Positions 1 to 8,824 of a stretch of DNA of 64,000 nt are shown piece after piece; positions within the stretch are counted from its first letter, which is position 1; each line of letters opens with the position of its first letter. This DNA comes from JALZKA01 sp963725035 (GTDB lineage Bacteria > Actinomycetota > Thermoleophilia > Solirubrobacterales > 70-9). The stretch spans positions 333,139 to 397,138 of the forward strand of contig CAVRWX010000019.1 in NCBI GenBank assembly GCA_963725035.1, written 5' to 3'. Below the pieces are notes generated by a model, which did not search any database, had not been told where the DNA came from, and saw nothing but the letters and a program-made list of their open reading frames with translations. The position numbers and the translations under genes were made by a program.

Positions 1-410
1 TTCATGAACGCTTCCTCGTGGTCAGGGAGCGCGTCGACCTCGATCGGCCCGGCCAGGCAGCGGTTGCCCTCTTCGCGGATGGCCGCGACGCCCGGGTGCT
101 CGTTGTCGGTCGTGAGATAGACCTTCTCGGCCTCGAGCTCGACGTCCTTCTCGTAGATCTCCTCGACGGTGAGCCGGCCGAGCTTCTTGCCGTTGGGCGC
201 GGTCAGCTCGACCGTGTCGCCCTCGGAGCATTCGAGATCGGTCGCGAGCGTGATCGGGATCGACCAGATCTCGCCCGAAGTGAGGCGCATGTTCTCTGTG
301 ACCGACTTCCAGTCCTCGGAGCCCATGAACCCGGTGAGCGGAGCAAATCCGCCGTTCCCGATGAGCTCGAAGTCAGAGGCTTGTCGGTTCGATAGCTGAA
401 GCTCAGCCAT
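1..410 (-). CDS. sat: Sulfate adenylyltransferase (ATP sulfurylase), N-terminal part, cut by window edge
   Basis: Reading leftwards from an ATG at 410, about 136 codons remain before the window edge. The product begins with a beta-rich PUA-like segment and contains GFAPLTGFM (about residues 21-29), typical of the homo-oligomeric Sat-type ATP sulfurylase rather than the CysD/CysN pair. The enzyme makes adenosine 5'-phosphosulfate from sulfate and ATP, the first step of assimilation. Its start overlaps the end of cysH by 8 bases, so it is the third gene of a minus-strand operon after sulfite reductase and cysH. The catalytic HxGH region lies outside the window and could not be checked. Confidence 0.88.
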   Translation of the reverse strand, partial: MAELQLSNRQASDFELIGNGGFAPLTGFMGSEDWKSVTENMRLTSGEIWSIPITLATDLECSEGDTVELTAPNGKKLGRLTVEEIYEKDVELEAEKVYLTTDNEHPGVAAIREEGNRCLAGPIEVDALPDHEEAFM

Positions 411-1170
411 TGATTCCGCACTCGGTCCGGTCGGTTCCGGCCCAGCGGCCGGCTCGGGCATCGTCGCCCGCGCCGGGCTTGGAGGTGCAGGGCATGCATC
501 CGATGGATGGATAGCCCTGATCGTGAAGTGGGTTATAAGGCACGTGGTTTTCCTTTATGTAGGTCCAGACTTGCTTGTCATCCCAGTCGGCCAGGGGGTT
601 CAGCTTCCAGCGATCGAATCGCTCGTCCCAGCCGAAGCGAGGGGCATTGGCTCGAGTCTCGGAATCCACTCTGCGGACACCTGAGACCCAGCAATCGACC
701 CCTTCGAGGGCGCGGCGCATGGTAGCGACCTTGCGTGGCGCGCAGCACTCGTCGTCTGGTCCCCATTCACCGGCGCGCCACCGCTCCGAGAGCCCTGGGG
801 GGTTGTCCTGGACAAAGCGCTCGAACTCGATTCCGAAGTGATCGGCGAGCCTGTCACGCGTCTCGTAGGTCTCGGGGAAGAGGAGCTCGGTATCCACGTA
901 CGTGAACCGGGCATCGGGGTTGATGCGGTGCGCCATGCCCACGATCACCGAGGTCGTCTTCTGGAACGAGACCGCGAATGTCAGCTTCTTTCCGAAGGTC
1001 TCGACCGCCCATGCGATCGCCTCCTGGGCGCCCATGGCCTCGACTTCGGCGGAGATCTCGGCCGGGTCCACCGCGCGGCCGCCGATCTCGGGCAGGGGCC
1101 GATGGCCGTTGCCGTTCTGGGTAACGGGCGCGGCGTCCAGCGGGCGAATCCTGATGACGGTTCCGCTCAT
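403..1170 (-). CDS. cysH: Adenylyl-sulfate/phosphoadenylyl-sulfate reductase (CysH)
   Basis: A 255-residue PAPS/APS reductase family protein that reduces activated sulfate to sulfite in the cytoplasm. Visible signatures are an SFQKTTSVI nucleotide-binding segment, DTELLFPETY, a CC pair (about residues 142-143) plus CMPC (about 225-228), and a C-terminal TECGI with the catalytic cysteine. The CC...CxxC pattern is the one that binds a 4Fe-4S cluster in bacterial APS reductases, so APS is the likelier substrate; this is family knowledge, not proven here. I chose the ATG at 1170 because it overlaps the TGA of the upstream sulfite reductase (ATGA); another ATG exists three codons upstream. Confidence 0.93.
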   Translation of the reverse strand: MSGTVIRIRPLDAAPVTQNGNGHRPLPEIGGRAVDPAEISAEVEAMGAQEAIAWAVETFGKKLTFAVSFQKTTSVIVGMAHRINPDARFTYVDTELLFPETYETRDRLADHFGIEFERFVQDNPPGLSERWRAGEWGPDDECCAPRKVATMRRALEGVDCWVSGVRRVDSETRANAPRFGWDERFDRWKLNPLADWDDKQVWTYIKENHVPYNPLHDQGYPSIGCMPCTSKPGAGDDARAGRWAGTDRTECGING

Positions 1171-3059
1171 ATCGCGCATTCTCCCTCGCCGCGCTCGACC
1201 TTGTAGGGCTCCGCGCGATTCCAGTCGATGAACTGGTCGAGCGTGTCGAGCGAGAAGTCAGCGGGCATCGAGAGCTCTTTGATCTCCTCCTCGAACCGGG
1301 CGATCCCGAGGCGCTCGACGAAGTCGTTGAACGCCTCGCCGTCCTTGCGCTCTCCCTCGTACAGGCGGAGCCAGCGCTCCACCGCGTCTGGCACGCGCTT
1401 GGCCGGGATGCGGGACTTGAGCCGGGCGCCATAGACGACCTCGCCGCCCTCGTAGTTGCCGCCGAGGTGGGGGATGTAGGCGGGGACCGGCTTGCCGCCG
1501 ACCTTGAGCGAGGCGCCGTAGAAGCCGATGTTCGCGATGTGATGCTGGCTGCAGCCGTTGGGGCAGCCGGACATCTTGATGTGGACCTGCTTGGTCAGCG
1601 GATCCGTGATCTCCATTTGCTCGACGCGCTCCTGGATCGCCTGGTTGAGGCCCATGGAGCTCGTGATGCCAAGTTTGCAGGAGTCGGTGCCGGGGCAGCT
1701 CACGACGTCGGTGATCTGGCGAGCGCCGGATTCGGCGAGGCCGAGATCGGAGAGACGGCGCCAGACGTCATAGACGGACTCGTCGCGGACCCAGCGGAGC
1801 ACGAGGTTCTGCTGGACGGTCGAGCGGGCGAAGCCGCCGGAGAAGTCGCGCATGATCTGAGGCGAGGCCGCGGAACTGCTCGGGCGTGAGGTCGCCGCGG
1901 GTGACCTTGACGACGACCGTGGAGAAACCCTCCTGGCGCTGCGCCGCGACGTTCGAGGCGCGGAAGCGCTCGAACTCCGAGACGTCGCCGTTGGGAGACT
2001 CGTAGCCGGACGGGACGGGCGGAGCCTTCGACTCCTCCTCGTACATGTCCTCGGGCAGGAGATGGTCGATCGAGAAGTCGCGCTCGGCGACCCAGTCGCC
2101 CTGGAGCTCTTCGTCGACCATCTCGCGGAAGGCGTCCATCCCGATCTTGTCGACGAGGACCTTGATGCGGGCGCGGGCGCGGTTCACGCGCAGCCAGTTC
2201 TGGCGGTCGAAGATGCGAAGGACGGCCTCGGTGACCTTCAGGTAGTCGCCGTTGTCGAGCTCGACGAACTCGTAAAGAGTGGGGGCGATGCGCGGCATGA
2301 TCGAGGTGCCGCCGCCGACCCGGATCTCGACGCCGCGCACGCCGTCGCGCTCGCGCGGGATGAAGCCGATGTCGTGGATGCCGGTGATCGCGACGTCCTC
2401 GTCGGTCGCCGTGAAGGCGGTCTTGATCTTCCGCGGCATCAGCTGCGTGGTGGGGTGGCGGACGAAGTAGCGCACGTACGCGCCGGCGTAGGGGGTGATG
2501 TCGAAGAGCTCGTCCGGCGTGACGCCGGCGAACGGGTCGCCCGTGACGTTGCGGATCGTGTTGCCGCAGCCCTCGCGGGAGGAGAGGCCGATCGAGGATG
2601 ATCTCGCGGATCAACTTGGCTGCGTCCGGCGAGCGGGATGTGGTGGATCTGGATGTTCTGGCGCGTGGTGATGTGCCCCTTGTCGAGTGGCGCCCACGCT
2701 CGATCGACGTCGGCGAAGGCTTGTCCATCTGCTCCGGGGTGACGCCGCCCATCGGCAGCTTCATGCGGCACATCTGGACGTCGGCTGGCGCTGGCCGTAG
2801 ACGCCCTGCTTCAGGCGGAAGCCGATGAACTGCTCCTCGGGCTGCTGGCCGTCCAGGAAGCTCTGCCTGCCTCGGTGTCGAAGTCGTCGAACTCGCGCTC
2901 GATGATCGGGATCAGGTGCCCGGGGACGTTGTCGTAGACCTCCGGGTTCTCGAGCGAGCCCAGGCGTCCCTTGCCCTCCTGTTTCTTGCCCTGCTCCTGG
3001 TCGAGCTGGTCAGGGGTGGCCTTGTCCTTTACGCGCACGGGTGCAGCTGTGGGCTCCAT
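1167..3059 (-). CDS. Ferredoxin-type nitrite/sulfite reductase, broken by about six frameshifts
   Basis: About 1.9 kb encode a siroheme nitrite/sulfite reductase. The N-terminal piece begins at an ATG at 3059. Later pieces hold the half-domain motifs TTRQNIQIHHI and VRHPTTQLMPRK. The C-terminal piece carries CPGTDSCKLG and SGCPNGCSQHH, whose four cysteines bind the 4Fe-4S cluster coupled to siroheme. The position at the head of a cysH-sat operon argues for sulfite as substrate. The reading frame changes near 2868, 2783, 2728, 2636, 2590 and 1862, always by one base or its equivalent and with no internal stop in the reconstructed path. Flanking genes are intact, so I favour sequence error over gene decay, though six breaks in one gene is high. 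Confidence 0.8.
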
Positions 3060-3108
3060 CGCGCGTCATATTACACTAATCCCAATCCGGATTCAGGGTT
3101 TTAGCCCT

Positions 3109-3659
3109 ACTCGTTGACGATGTCCTCGCAGCTGTTGTCGAACTTGTCGTTGGCGCCAACGATCGCGGTGTCGAAGCCGGGGCCGCAGCTCAACCTGTCC
3201 TTGGAACCGTCGTCGCCGGGTTCGGCGCCGGCGCCAACGAGCTGGTCGTCGCCAGGCCCGCCCAGAAGAACGTCCTTGCCCGCGTCGCCGTAGACGTCGT
3301 CGTCCCTTCACCGCCCTCGACCGTGTCGTCTCCCGTTCCGCCGAAGAGGCCTCCGATGCAGGAAGCGATCGCCGTCGTCGCCGCCGGAGATTGTGTCGTC
3401 TCCCTTGCCGCCCTCGATGTAGTCGTTCCCGTCGCCTAACTCGACGGTGTCGTTGCCCTTCTTCGCGTACACCTCGTCGTTGCCGGCCTTGGCGTTGATG
3501 CCGTCCTTCTTCGACGACCCGGTGATCGTGTCGTCGAACTGGGTGCCGTTGCACTTCCCGCCGTTGCAGGTGATCTCGTCGGCGAGCGCAACGGCCGCGA
3601 ATACCAGCGCGACGACGCCCATGAGGGCGGCCGCGCAACCGTCGTGCGCGCTTATTCAT
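3109..3659 (-). CDS. Small secreted RTX-like (hemolysin-type calcium-binding) repeat protein, frameshifted
   Basis: After a short basic start and a hydrophobic signal segment (GVVALVFAAVALA) the protein has nonapeptide-like repeats rich in GGxGxD/GNDxV, such as KGNDTVELGDGNDYIEGG, typical of calcium-binding beta-roll proteins. A C-terminal SCGPGFDTAIV segment with a cysteine pair follows, ending at a stop at 3109-3111. The frame breaks near 3625 (between the basic leader and the hydrophobic core), near 3360 and near 3303 (one G missing before a GAC run). Without indels the product would be about 180 residues. Its role is unknown; extracellular location is inferred from the signal peptide. Two longer relatives lie at 12.1-13.9 kb. 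Confidence 0.65.
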
Positions 3660-3668
3660 GTTCCATGC

Positions 3669-3878
3669 CTAGTCGACTTCGGCCTGATCGACGATGAACG
3701 CGACGCGGACGTGCGCGCGGTACTCGTCGAGGTTCTCGCCCCGGATTCCGGTCGAGACGATGTCCACGGCTCGGATGTTCCGAAGCGATGACTGTGCCTC
3801 GGTCAATGCCTGCTTGGCCGCGTCGTCGGTCGACGTCTTCGAGCTTCCGACGAGCTCGATGATTTTCACTACTGCCAT
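3669..3878 (-). CDS. Dodecin (flavin-binding dodecameric storage protein)
   Basis: This 69-residue protein matches the dodecin family in length and pattern: MAVVKIIELVG at the start, DAAKQALTEA in the single helix, LRNIRAVDIV, and YRAHVRVAFIVD at the end. Dodecins form hollow 12-mers that bind flavins (or CoA) and sequester them in the cytoplasm. A strong ribosome binding site (AAGGAG, six bases before the ATG) supports the start at 3878. It sits alone between two small secreted-protein genes on the same strand, so context adds nothing about its trigger. Confidence 0.9.
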   Translation of the reverse strand: MAVVKIIELVGSSKTSTDDAAKQALTEAQSSLRNIRAVDIVSTGIRGENLDEYRAHVRVAFIVDQAEVD

Positions 3879-3902
3879 TTTGGCTCCTTCCTGTTCGGCT
3901 TC

Positions 3903-4318
3903 TCAGAGTGTGCAACTCGGTGGGACGTCGCCCTTGACATCTGTCGATGAGATCGAGTCGTCAAAGGGGCCGCCGAGCTTGTTGATTCGCCACCGGTTCT
4001 CCTTGTAGAGGCATACCGACTCGCCGTCGCTCGAGGTGTCTGTGTACAGGACGGCGACGCCCTCCTTCCGGCTCATGAACGCCGACGACGTCAGGTCATT
4101 CATCTCGCGATACACCTTGTTGGAGGGGTTCTTCGCTTCACGACGACTCGCTGACCTTTGTAGTTCTCCTCATCCCAGAGGCAGATCGCTTTGTTTGGGC
4201 AGTCAGGTCTGGCCTTGGCCTTGAGGTCGCCGGGCGATGCTGTTCCCGAAATTGCGAGGACTGTGAAAGCAGAGGTGGCGGCGGCTACTCCGATCCCTGC
4301 CAGGGAAATCCTTTTCAT
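3903..4318 (-). CDS. Secreted peptidase-inhibitor I36-like protein, one frameshift
   Basis: The 5' piece starts at an ATG at 4318 with a signal peptide (MKRISLAGIGVAAATSAFTV) and then CPNKAICLWDEENYKGQ, the usual opening of the peptidase inhibitor family I36 / crystallin-like fold. One base is out of frame near 4135-4143. The continuation reads NKVYREMNDLTSSAFM and then a second cysteine-containing lobe ending in PPSCTL. The merged product would be about 138 residues, normal for the family. In Streptomyces such proteins inhibit metalloproteases outside the cell; here only fold-level similarity can be claimed. Confidence 0.65.
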
Positions 4319-4336
4319 GTCCCCACGATAGACCGA

Positions 4337-4554
4337 TCAGCGCGGCCGTGGAGCGTGACCCCAGGCATCACCGTGGAGTTGACGTGCGGCGATGCCCTCT
4401 TCGAGCGCCGCTCGCGCCCATGGGTTGACCGTGGGCCTCATCGTCCAGCGGGTGGCGCCGTGTCCGCGAGGAACTGCTCGACCGCGGCGACGATCGCGGC
4501 TGTCTCCGAATCGGACGCCCCGTTGCTCGTGATCTCGATGCGCTCACCGCTCAC
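4337..4554 (-). CDS. Possible acyl-CoA carboxylase epsilon-like small subunit, split in two frames
   Basis: Two short open frames overlap as ATGA. The first, from GTG at 4554, reads ERIEITSNGASDSETAAIVA with a helix ending FLADTAPP. The second contains NPWARAALEEGIAARQ and ends at 4337. Joined, they resemble the actinobacterial acyl-CoA carboxylase epsilon subunit: a short strand, an eEtAAIvAA helix, a proline linker, and a Trp-containing basic tail. If real, one indel separates them. Epsilon genes normally sit beside the beta subunit, but the beta subunit here is 2.6 kb away. This is a pattern judgement on a very small protein, so confidence is low. Confidence 0.35.
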
Positions 4555-4580
4555 AGCGAGCCCACTCTAGCCTCGTAGGC

Positions 4581-5489
4581 ATGCCTGAGGTCCGCATGAT
4601 CGACGCCGACGCGGTCTTCGCCGCCGTTTCGCCCGCTGAGGCGGTCGAGCGGACGCGGATCGCGTTCGAGCGCCACCACGCCGGCGCATGGGTGATGCCG
4701 GCGAAGACTTACGTGGACGCCCCGCCCCACGGCGACTTCCGCGCGATGCCGGCCAGGGGCGAGGGCCTCGCGATCCTCAAGTGGGTCACGTCGTTCCCGG
4801 GCAACCCGGCGCGCGGGCTGCCTGTCGTCGCCGGCGCGCTGCTCGTCTCGAGCGCCGAGACGGGCGAGCTTCTCGCGATCCTGGACTGCGCGGCGGTGAC
4901 ATCGCTTCGCACCGGCGCGGCGGCGGCCGTTTCGGCGCAGGCGCTTGCTCGCGACGATGCCGCGTCGGTCGGCGTAATCGGGTGTGGCGTCAACGGCGGG
5001 TGGGCGGCGAGATGCCTCGCCGCCGCCGGCTACGCGGAAGGCGTGTGCGCCGACGCGCGGGCCGAGAGCGCGGAGGCGTTGGCGGGCGAGCTCGGTTGGC
5101 GCACCGGTTCGCGCGAGGAGGCAGCAGCGCAGGACGTCGTCGTCACCGTGACGCCCGCAGACGAGCCCGTCGTCCTCGCATCGGACCTGCGGCCCGGCCA
5201 GCACTTCGCGGTCCTCGGAGCCGACGCCCACGACAAGGCGGAGGTCGAGCTCGAGGCGATCGAGCGCTGCCGGCTCTTCTGCGACGAGTGGGAGCAGGCT
5301 TCGGGCGGTGGCGAGCTTTCGACCGGGGTGAGCGCCGGGGTGGTCGATCGCAACCGAGTGACCGAGCTCGGCGCCGTTCTGGCGGGCGGGGCCGAAGGGC
5401 GAGCGTCGGCGGACGACATCACCCTCTTCGACTCGACCGGCCTGGCGATCCAGGACCTCGGAATCGCCCTGGCTGTGCTCGGCCGCTAG
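4581..5489 (+). CDS. Ornithine cyclodeaminase / mu-crystallin family NAD(P)-dependent enzyme
   Basis: A 302-residue protein of the ornithine cyclodeaminase/alanine dehydrogenase family. The N-terminal half has VMPAKTYVD and FRAMPA, part of the substrate-binding dimerisation domain. KWVTSFPGNPARGLP and TSLRTGAAAAVSA follow at about residues 70-115. The Rossmann motif VGVIGCGVNGGWAA occurs near 131-144, with SVGVIGCG as the glycine-rich turn. The C-terminal segment DITLFDSTGLAIQDL is diagnostic. Members catalyse ornithine to proline, imine reduction or amino-acid dehydrogenation; the substrate cannot be told from sequence. It is transcribed alone, with opposite-strand genes on both sides. Confidence 0.85.
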   Translation: MPEVRMIDADAVFAAVSPAEAVERTRIAFERHHAGAWVMPAKTYVDAPPHGDFRAMPARGEGLAILKWVTSFPGNPARGLPVVAGALLVSSAETGELLAILDCAAVTSLRTGAAAAVSAQALARDDAASVGVIGCGVNGGWAARCLAAAGYAEGVCADARAESAEALAGELGWRTGSREEAAAQDVVVTVTPADEPVVLASDLRPGQHFAVLGADAHDKAEVELEAIERCRLFCDEWEQASGGGELSTGVSAGVVDRNRVTELGAVLAGGAEGRASADDITLFDSTGLAIQDLGIALAVLGR

Positions 5490-5518
5490 TCCGGGCGCTT
5501 GTGCGAAGCGTCGCCGGG

Positions 5519-6027
5519 TCATTCTGAGGCGCTAGGAGCTACAGGGGACGGGTCTCGGCGTCCCCTGAGGGAGCTTCCGTCCGCGCGCTCGCGCGGAGTC
5601 ACGACCAGCGAGATCCGGTTGCCCGCCAGGAGCGCGCCGGCGCACATGATCGCCGCGCCGGCCAGCGCCAGCCAGGCGCCGACCTCGAGCTGCGCGTCGA
5701 AGCCCTGAGCGGCCGGGGGCTCGTTGATGATCGACACCACGACCAGAAGAAGCGCTGCCGGACCGGCCGCGGCCGTGAAGCCTGCCGGAATGCGCGAGCT
5801 CGTGCGCACGAACGGCTCGAGCGCCGCGGCGATCGCGGTGACAGGGAGAGCAACGCCAGAGGAGATCGACAAGCTCGAACGCGGTCCACGCGGTGAAGCC
5901 GTCCGGCCTCATCGAAGTTGGCGAGGTCCACGCCTCGGCCGAAGCCGTACCAGTCGACGAAGAGCGAGGCGAAGAGAAGCGCCGCGCCGATCGCCACGAT
6001 GATGCGGCCGCCGTCGATGCCTGACAT
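5519..6027 (-). CDS. Small integral membrane protein, about four TM segments, two frameshifts
   Basis: The start at 6027 (MSGIDGGRIIVAIGAALLF) gives a first hydrophobic helix followed by FVDWY. The frame changes near 5908 and near 5868. The continuation reads GFTAWTAFELVDLL, then VALPVTAIAAALEPF, AAGPAALLLVVVSII and WLALAGAAIMCAGALLAG, before a charged tail ending at 5519. Merged length is about 165 residues with four predicted membrane spans. The pattern of a first helix, FVDWY and then an aromatic amphipathic stretch is common in uncharacterised actinobacterial membrane proteins. No function is suggested. It follows the MarR gene in the same direction. Confidence 0.6.
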
Positions 6028-6042
6028 CTGTGCTCGCCGCGC

Positions 6043-6477
6043 TCACGGTCTGGGGGAGGATAGGAGTTCGGCGAGCATCGCTCGCAGCTCGGCGTAGCGC
6101 TCCTCGCCGAGCGCCTCGCCCCAGCGGCGCTCGATGTCCGCGATCACCGTTCGCGAGGCGTCGAAGTGCTCGAGCGCCAGGGGCGTGTACTTGACGATCT
6201 TGGCCCGCCCGTCGGTGGGGTCGGGGTGGCGCTCGACGACGCCCAGCTCCTCCAGCTCGTCGACGAGCTGGGTAATCGCCTGCCGTGAAAGCTGCGCCCG
6301 CTCGGCGAGCTCGCTTGCGCGTGTCCCGTCCCGGTCCAGGTATGCGAGCACCGAGTCGTGGACCGGACGGACCCCGTACTGCTCGCGGGGTCCCGCCGTC
6401 CCGGCCCGCAACTCGTCCTCGAAACGTCGGAACGAGTCGCGCAGGAGCTGCCCGATATGTGAATTTAGTTCAGCCAC
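6043..6477 (-). CDS. MarR-family transcriptional regulator
   Basis: This 144-residue winged-helix protein has an N-terminal helix for dimerisation and a DNA-recognition part AELAERAQLSRQAITQLVD at about residues 55-73. The wing is RHPDPTDGRAKIVKYT, and the protein ends in a long dimerisation helix. MarR proteins usually repress a divergent neighbour and release DNA on binding a phenolic or oxidised ligand. The gene starts with GTG at 6477, immediately beside a divergent cupin gene, and the 76-base space between them holds a perfect palindrome. Autoregulation and control of the cupin gene are therefore likely inferences. Confidence 0.9.
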   Translation of the reverse strand: MAELNSHIGQLLRDSFRRFEDELRAGTAGPREQYGVRPVHDSVLAYLDRDGTRASELAERAQLSRQAITQLVDELEELGVVERHPDPTDGRAKIVKYTPLALEHFDASRTVIADIERRWGEALGEERYAELRAMLAELLSSPRP

Positions 6478-6506
6478 TTGACAAAATGATCAAGATAGTG
6501 AACTAT
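6477..6506. promoter_or_regulatory. Probable MarR operator overlapping the cupin promoter
   Basis: ATAGTGAACTAT at 6495-6506 is a perfect inverted repeat with a 2-base centre. A second inverted repeat, CTTGA...TCAAG, spans 6477-6494. TTGACA at 6478-6483 is a consensus -35 hexamer for rightward transcription; with a 17-base spacer, AACTAT at 6501-6506 would be the -10, lying inside the palindrome. A protein bound here would block RNA polymerase, fitting MarR repression of the cupin gene at 6554. The left repeat also overlaps the marR start codon, fitting autoregulation. Confidence 0.6.
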
Positions 6507-6553
6507 ATCGGTACCGCCAGATCCCGGCGGCCACACACCGAGAGGAGAAAACC

Positions 6554-7194
6554 ATGTCCAACCCAGACCCCGCGAACTTCACGCCCCGCGAGTTGCTCGA
6601 GGCGCTCAACGGGATCAACGCCGACGGCTTCGGCCTTCACAGCGTCGTCGACGTCGAGGCGTCCACCTCGGGCGAGGTGCTTCGCTCGGAGACGATCGTC
6701 CAGCCGGGCGGCGGCGCCGGGCCGCTTCACCGTCATCGCTTCCAGGAGGAGCGCTTCCAGATCCTCGAGGGCGAGATCGTCGGGCGCATCGGCCGCCAGG
6801 AGACGACGTGGGCCCAGGCGAGTTCTTCATCGTCCCGCCGGACGCACCTCACACGTTCCGCGTAGATGCTGATGTGCCGGCCCGATTCATCACGGAGTTC
6901 CGGCCCGCGCTCCGAGTTGCCGAGTTCTTCGCCCAGGTGTTCTGGCTCGCGGATCACGGCGAGATCGACGAGAAGGGGCGCATCAATCCGCTGCAGCTTG
7001 CGGTGCTGGCTCGGGCGTTCCCGAACGAGTTCTTCTATCTGCCCGGCATCCCGGCGGTGCTTCAGCAGGCGATCGCGATGCCCCTCGCCGCGCTCGGGCG
7101 CCGGCGCGGCTTCACCGCGGACCCGGCGGGTCTTGCGGAGGTCGGGCGCGAGCGGACGACGACGGAGGCGCAGCCGCAGATGGCCGCGGCTTAA
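6554..7194 (+). CDS. Cupin-domain protein, one frameshift
   Basis: The start at 6554 follows GAGAGGAGAAAACC. The first piece holds a cupin motif 1 (GPLHRHRFQEERFQILEGE); the second holds motif 2 (GPGEFFIVPPDAPHTFRV) and an extra C-terminal helical part ending at 7194. One base, probably a G, is missing near 6808: restoring it gives ETTVGPGEFF. The merged length is about 213 residues. The conserved histidines (HRH, H in APHTF) and glutamate suggest a metal site, but substrate is unknown; a quercetinase-like or sugar/phenolic role would suit MarR control. Its stop overlaps the stop of the convergent carboxylase gene by a few bases. Confidence 0.78.
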
Positions 7195-8759
7195 AGCGGG
7201 ATGTTGCCGTGCTTGCGCTTCGGCTGCTCGACCCGCTTGGTCTGAAGCGTCCGTAGCGCGCGGATAAGCCGGGGGCGCGTCTGCCGTGGCTCGATCACGT
7301 CGTCAAGATAGCCGCGCTCGGCAGCCGAGTACGGGTTGGCGAAGCGGGCCTTGTAGTCGTCCATCAGGCGCGCGCGGCGCTCTTCGGGCGTCGGCGATTC
7401 GGCGATGTCCTTGCGGTAGATGATGTTGACCGCGCCCTCGGGGCCCATCACGGCGACCTCTGAGGTCGGCCAGGCGAAGTTGAAGTCGGCGAGCATGTGC
7501 TTGGAGTTCATGACGTCGTATGCGCCGCCGTAGGCCTTGCGGGTGACGACGGTCAGCTTCGGCACGGTCGCCTCGGTGAAGGCATAGAGGAGCTTCGCGC
7601 CGTGGCGGATGATGCCGCCCCATTCCTGTGAGGTCCCGGGCATGAAGCCGGGCACGTCGGTGAAGGTGAGGAGTGGGATGTTGAACGCGTCGCAGGTGCG
7701 CACGAACCGCGCGCCCTTGCAGGACGAGTCGATGTCGAGCACGCCGGCCAGATGCTTCGGCTGGTTGCCGACGACGCCGACCGGAAAGCCGTCGAGCCGC
7801 GCAAAACCGCAGACGATGTTCTGCGCCCAGTGCTCGTGGACCTCGAAGAACTCCTCGTCGTCGACGATCCGCGCGATCACGTCGCGCATGTCGTACGGCT
7901 TCTGGGGGTCGTCGGGGACCAGGGTGTCGAGCTCGGGGTCCTCGCGGTCCGGGTCGTCGTAGGGCTCGACCCGCGGCGGCATCTCCAGGTTGTTCTGGGG
8001 CAGGAAGCCGATCAGGTAGCGCACGTCCTCGAGGCAGGCCTCCTCGTCCTCGGAGGCGAAGTGCGCGACGCCGGACTTCGAGTTGTGGGTCATCGCTCCG
8101 CCCAGCGCCTCGAACTCGACCTCCTCGCCCGTGACCGTCTTGATCACCTCGGGGCCGGTGATGAACATGTGCGAGGTCTCCTTGACCATGAATATGAAGT
8201 CGGTCATGGCGGGGGAGTAGACAGCGCCGCCCGCGCACGGGCCCATGATCACGCTGATCTGCGGGATCACGCCGGAGCACTGGACGTTGCGGACGAAGAC
8301 GTCGCCGTAGGCGCCAAGCGAGACGACGCCCTCCTGGATGCGCGCGCCGCCCGAGTCGTTGAGTCCCACCACGGGAGCGCCGACCTTCGCGGCCAGGTCC
8401 ATGATCTTCACCATCTTCTCGGCCATCACCTCGCCGAGCGAGCCACCGAACACCGTGAAGTCCTGGCTGAAGACGAAGATCGGGCGGCCGTCGACGGTTC
8501 CGTAGCCGGTTACGACCGCGTCGCCCCACGGCCGGTTCTTGTCCATCTCGAAGTCGTGGGTGCGGTGGCGGACGAACGTGTCCAGCTCCTCGAACGAGCC
8601 GGGGTCGAGCAACTTTTCGATCCGCTCGCGGGCGGTCAGCTTGCCCTTGGCGTGCTGCTTCTCGACGGCGGTCTCGGACGCCGAGTGGACTGCCTGATCG
8701 CGAAGCTCGCGGAGGTAGTTGAGCTTCTCTTCGTGGGTCTGGGGATACGACTGGCGCAC
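7191..8759 (-). CDS. pccB: Acyl-CoA carboxylase beta (carboxyltransferase) subunit, propionyl-CoA carboxylase type
   Basis: The 522-residue length and sequence are those of biotin-dependent acyl-CoA carboxylase beta subunits. The N-terminal carboxyltransferase half contains KGKLTARERIEKLLDPGSF, FSQDFTVFGGSLGE and LNDSGGARIQEGV. The C-terminal half contains DVPGFMPGTSQEWGGIIRHG and RKAYGGAYDVM. GGARIQ and GAYDVM line the acyl-CoA and biotin pockets. The enzyme transfers CO2 from carboxybiotin to propionyl-CoA (or acetyl-CoA), and an acyl-CoA mutase gene 1.6 kb further on would continue propionate metabolism. No biotin carboxylase gene is in the window. The start codon is GTG. Confidence 0.95.
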   Translation of the reverse strand: MRQSYPQTHEEKLNYLRELRDQAVHSASETAVEKQHAKGKLTARERIEKLLDPGSFEELDTFVRHRTHDFEMDKNRPWGDAVVTGYGTVDGRPIFVFSQDFTVFGGSLGEVMAEKMVKIMDLAAKVGAPVVGLNDSGGARIQEGVVSLGAYGDVFVRNVQCSGVIPQISVIMGPCAGGAVYSPAMTDFIFMVKETSHMFITGPEVIKTVTGEEVEFEALGGAMTHNSKSGVAHFASEDEEACLEDVRYLIGFLPQNNLEMPPRVEPYDDPDREDPELDTLVPDDPQKPYDMRDVIARIVDDEEFFEVHEHWAQNIVCGFARLDGFPVGVVGNQPKHLAGVLDIDSSCKGARFVRTCDAFNIPLLTFTDVPGFMPGTSQEWGGIIRHGAKLLYAFTEATVPKLTVVTRKAYGGAYDVMNSKHMLADFNFAWPTSEVAVMGPEGAVNIIYRKDIAESPTPEERRARLMDDYKARFANPYSAAERGYLDDVIEPRQTRPRLIRALRTLQTKRVEQPKRKHGNIPL

Positions 8760-8824
8760 GGGGCGGCCAGTCTATTCGCGGCGCTCGAGCACCGGAATCA
8801 CGATGACGCGTTCACTCTGCTTTC

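Noticed and set aside
3060..3108. SAM or other riboswitch upstream of the sulfate reduction operon
   Set aside because: Only about 49 bases separate the genes, and no conserved riboswitch stems are visible.
4355..4570. Plus-strand 71-codon frame ahead of the ornithine-cyclodeaminase-like gene
   Set aside because: No start signal or family features; the minus strand has the more protein-like reading.
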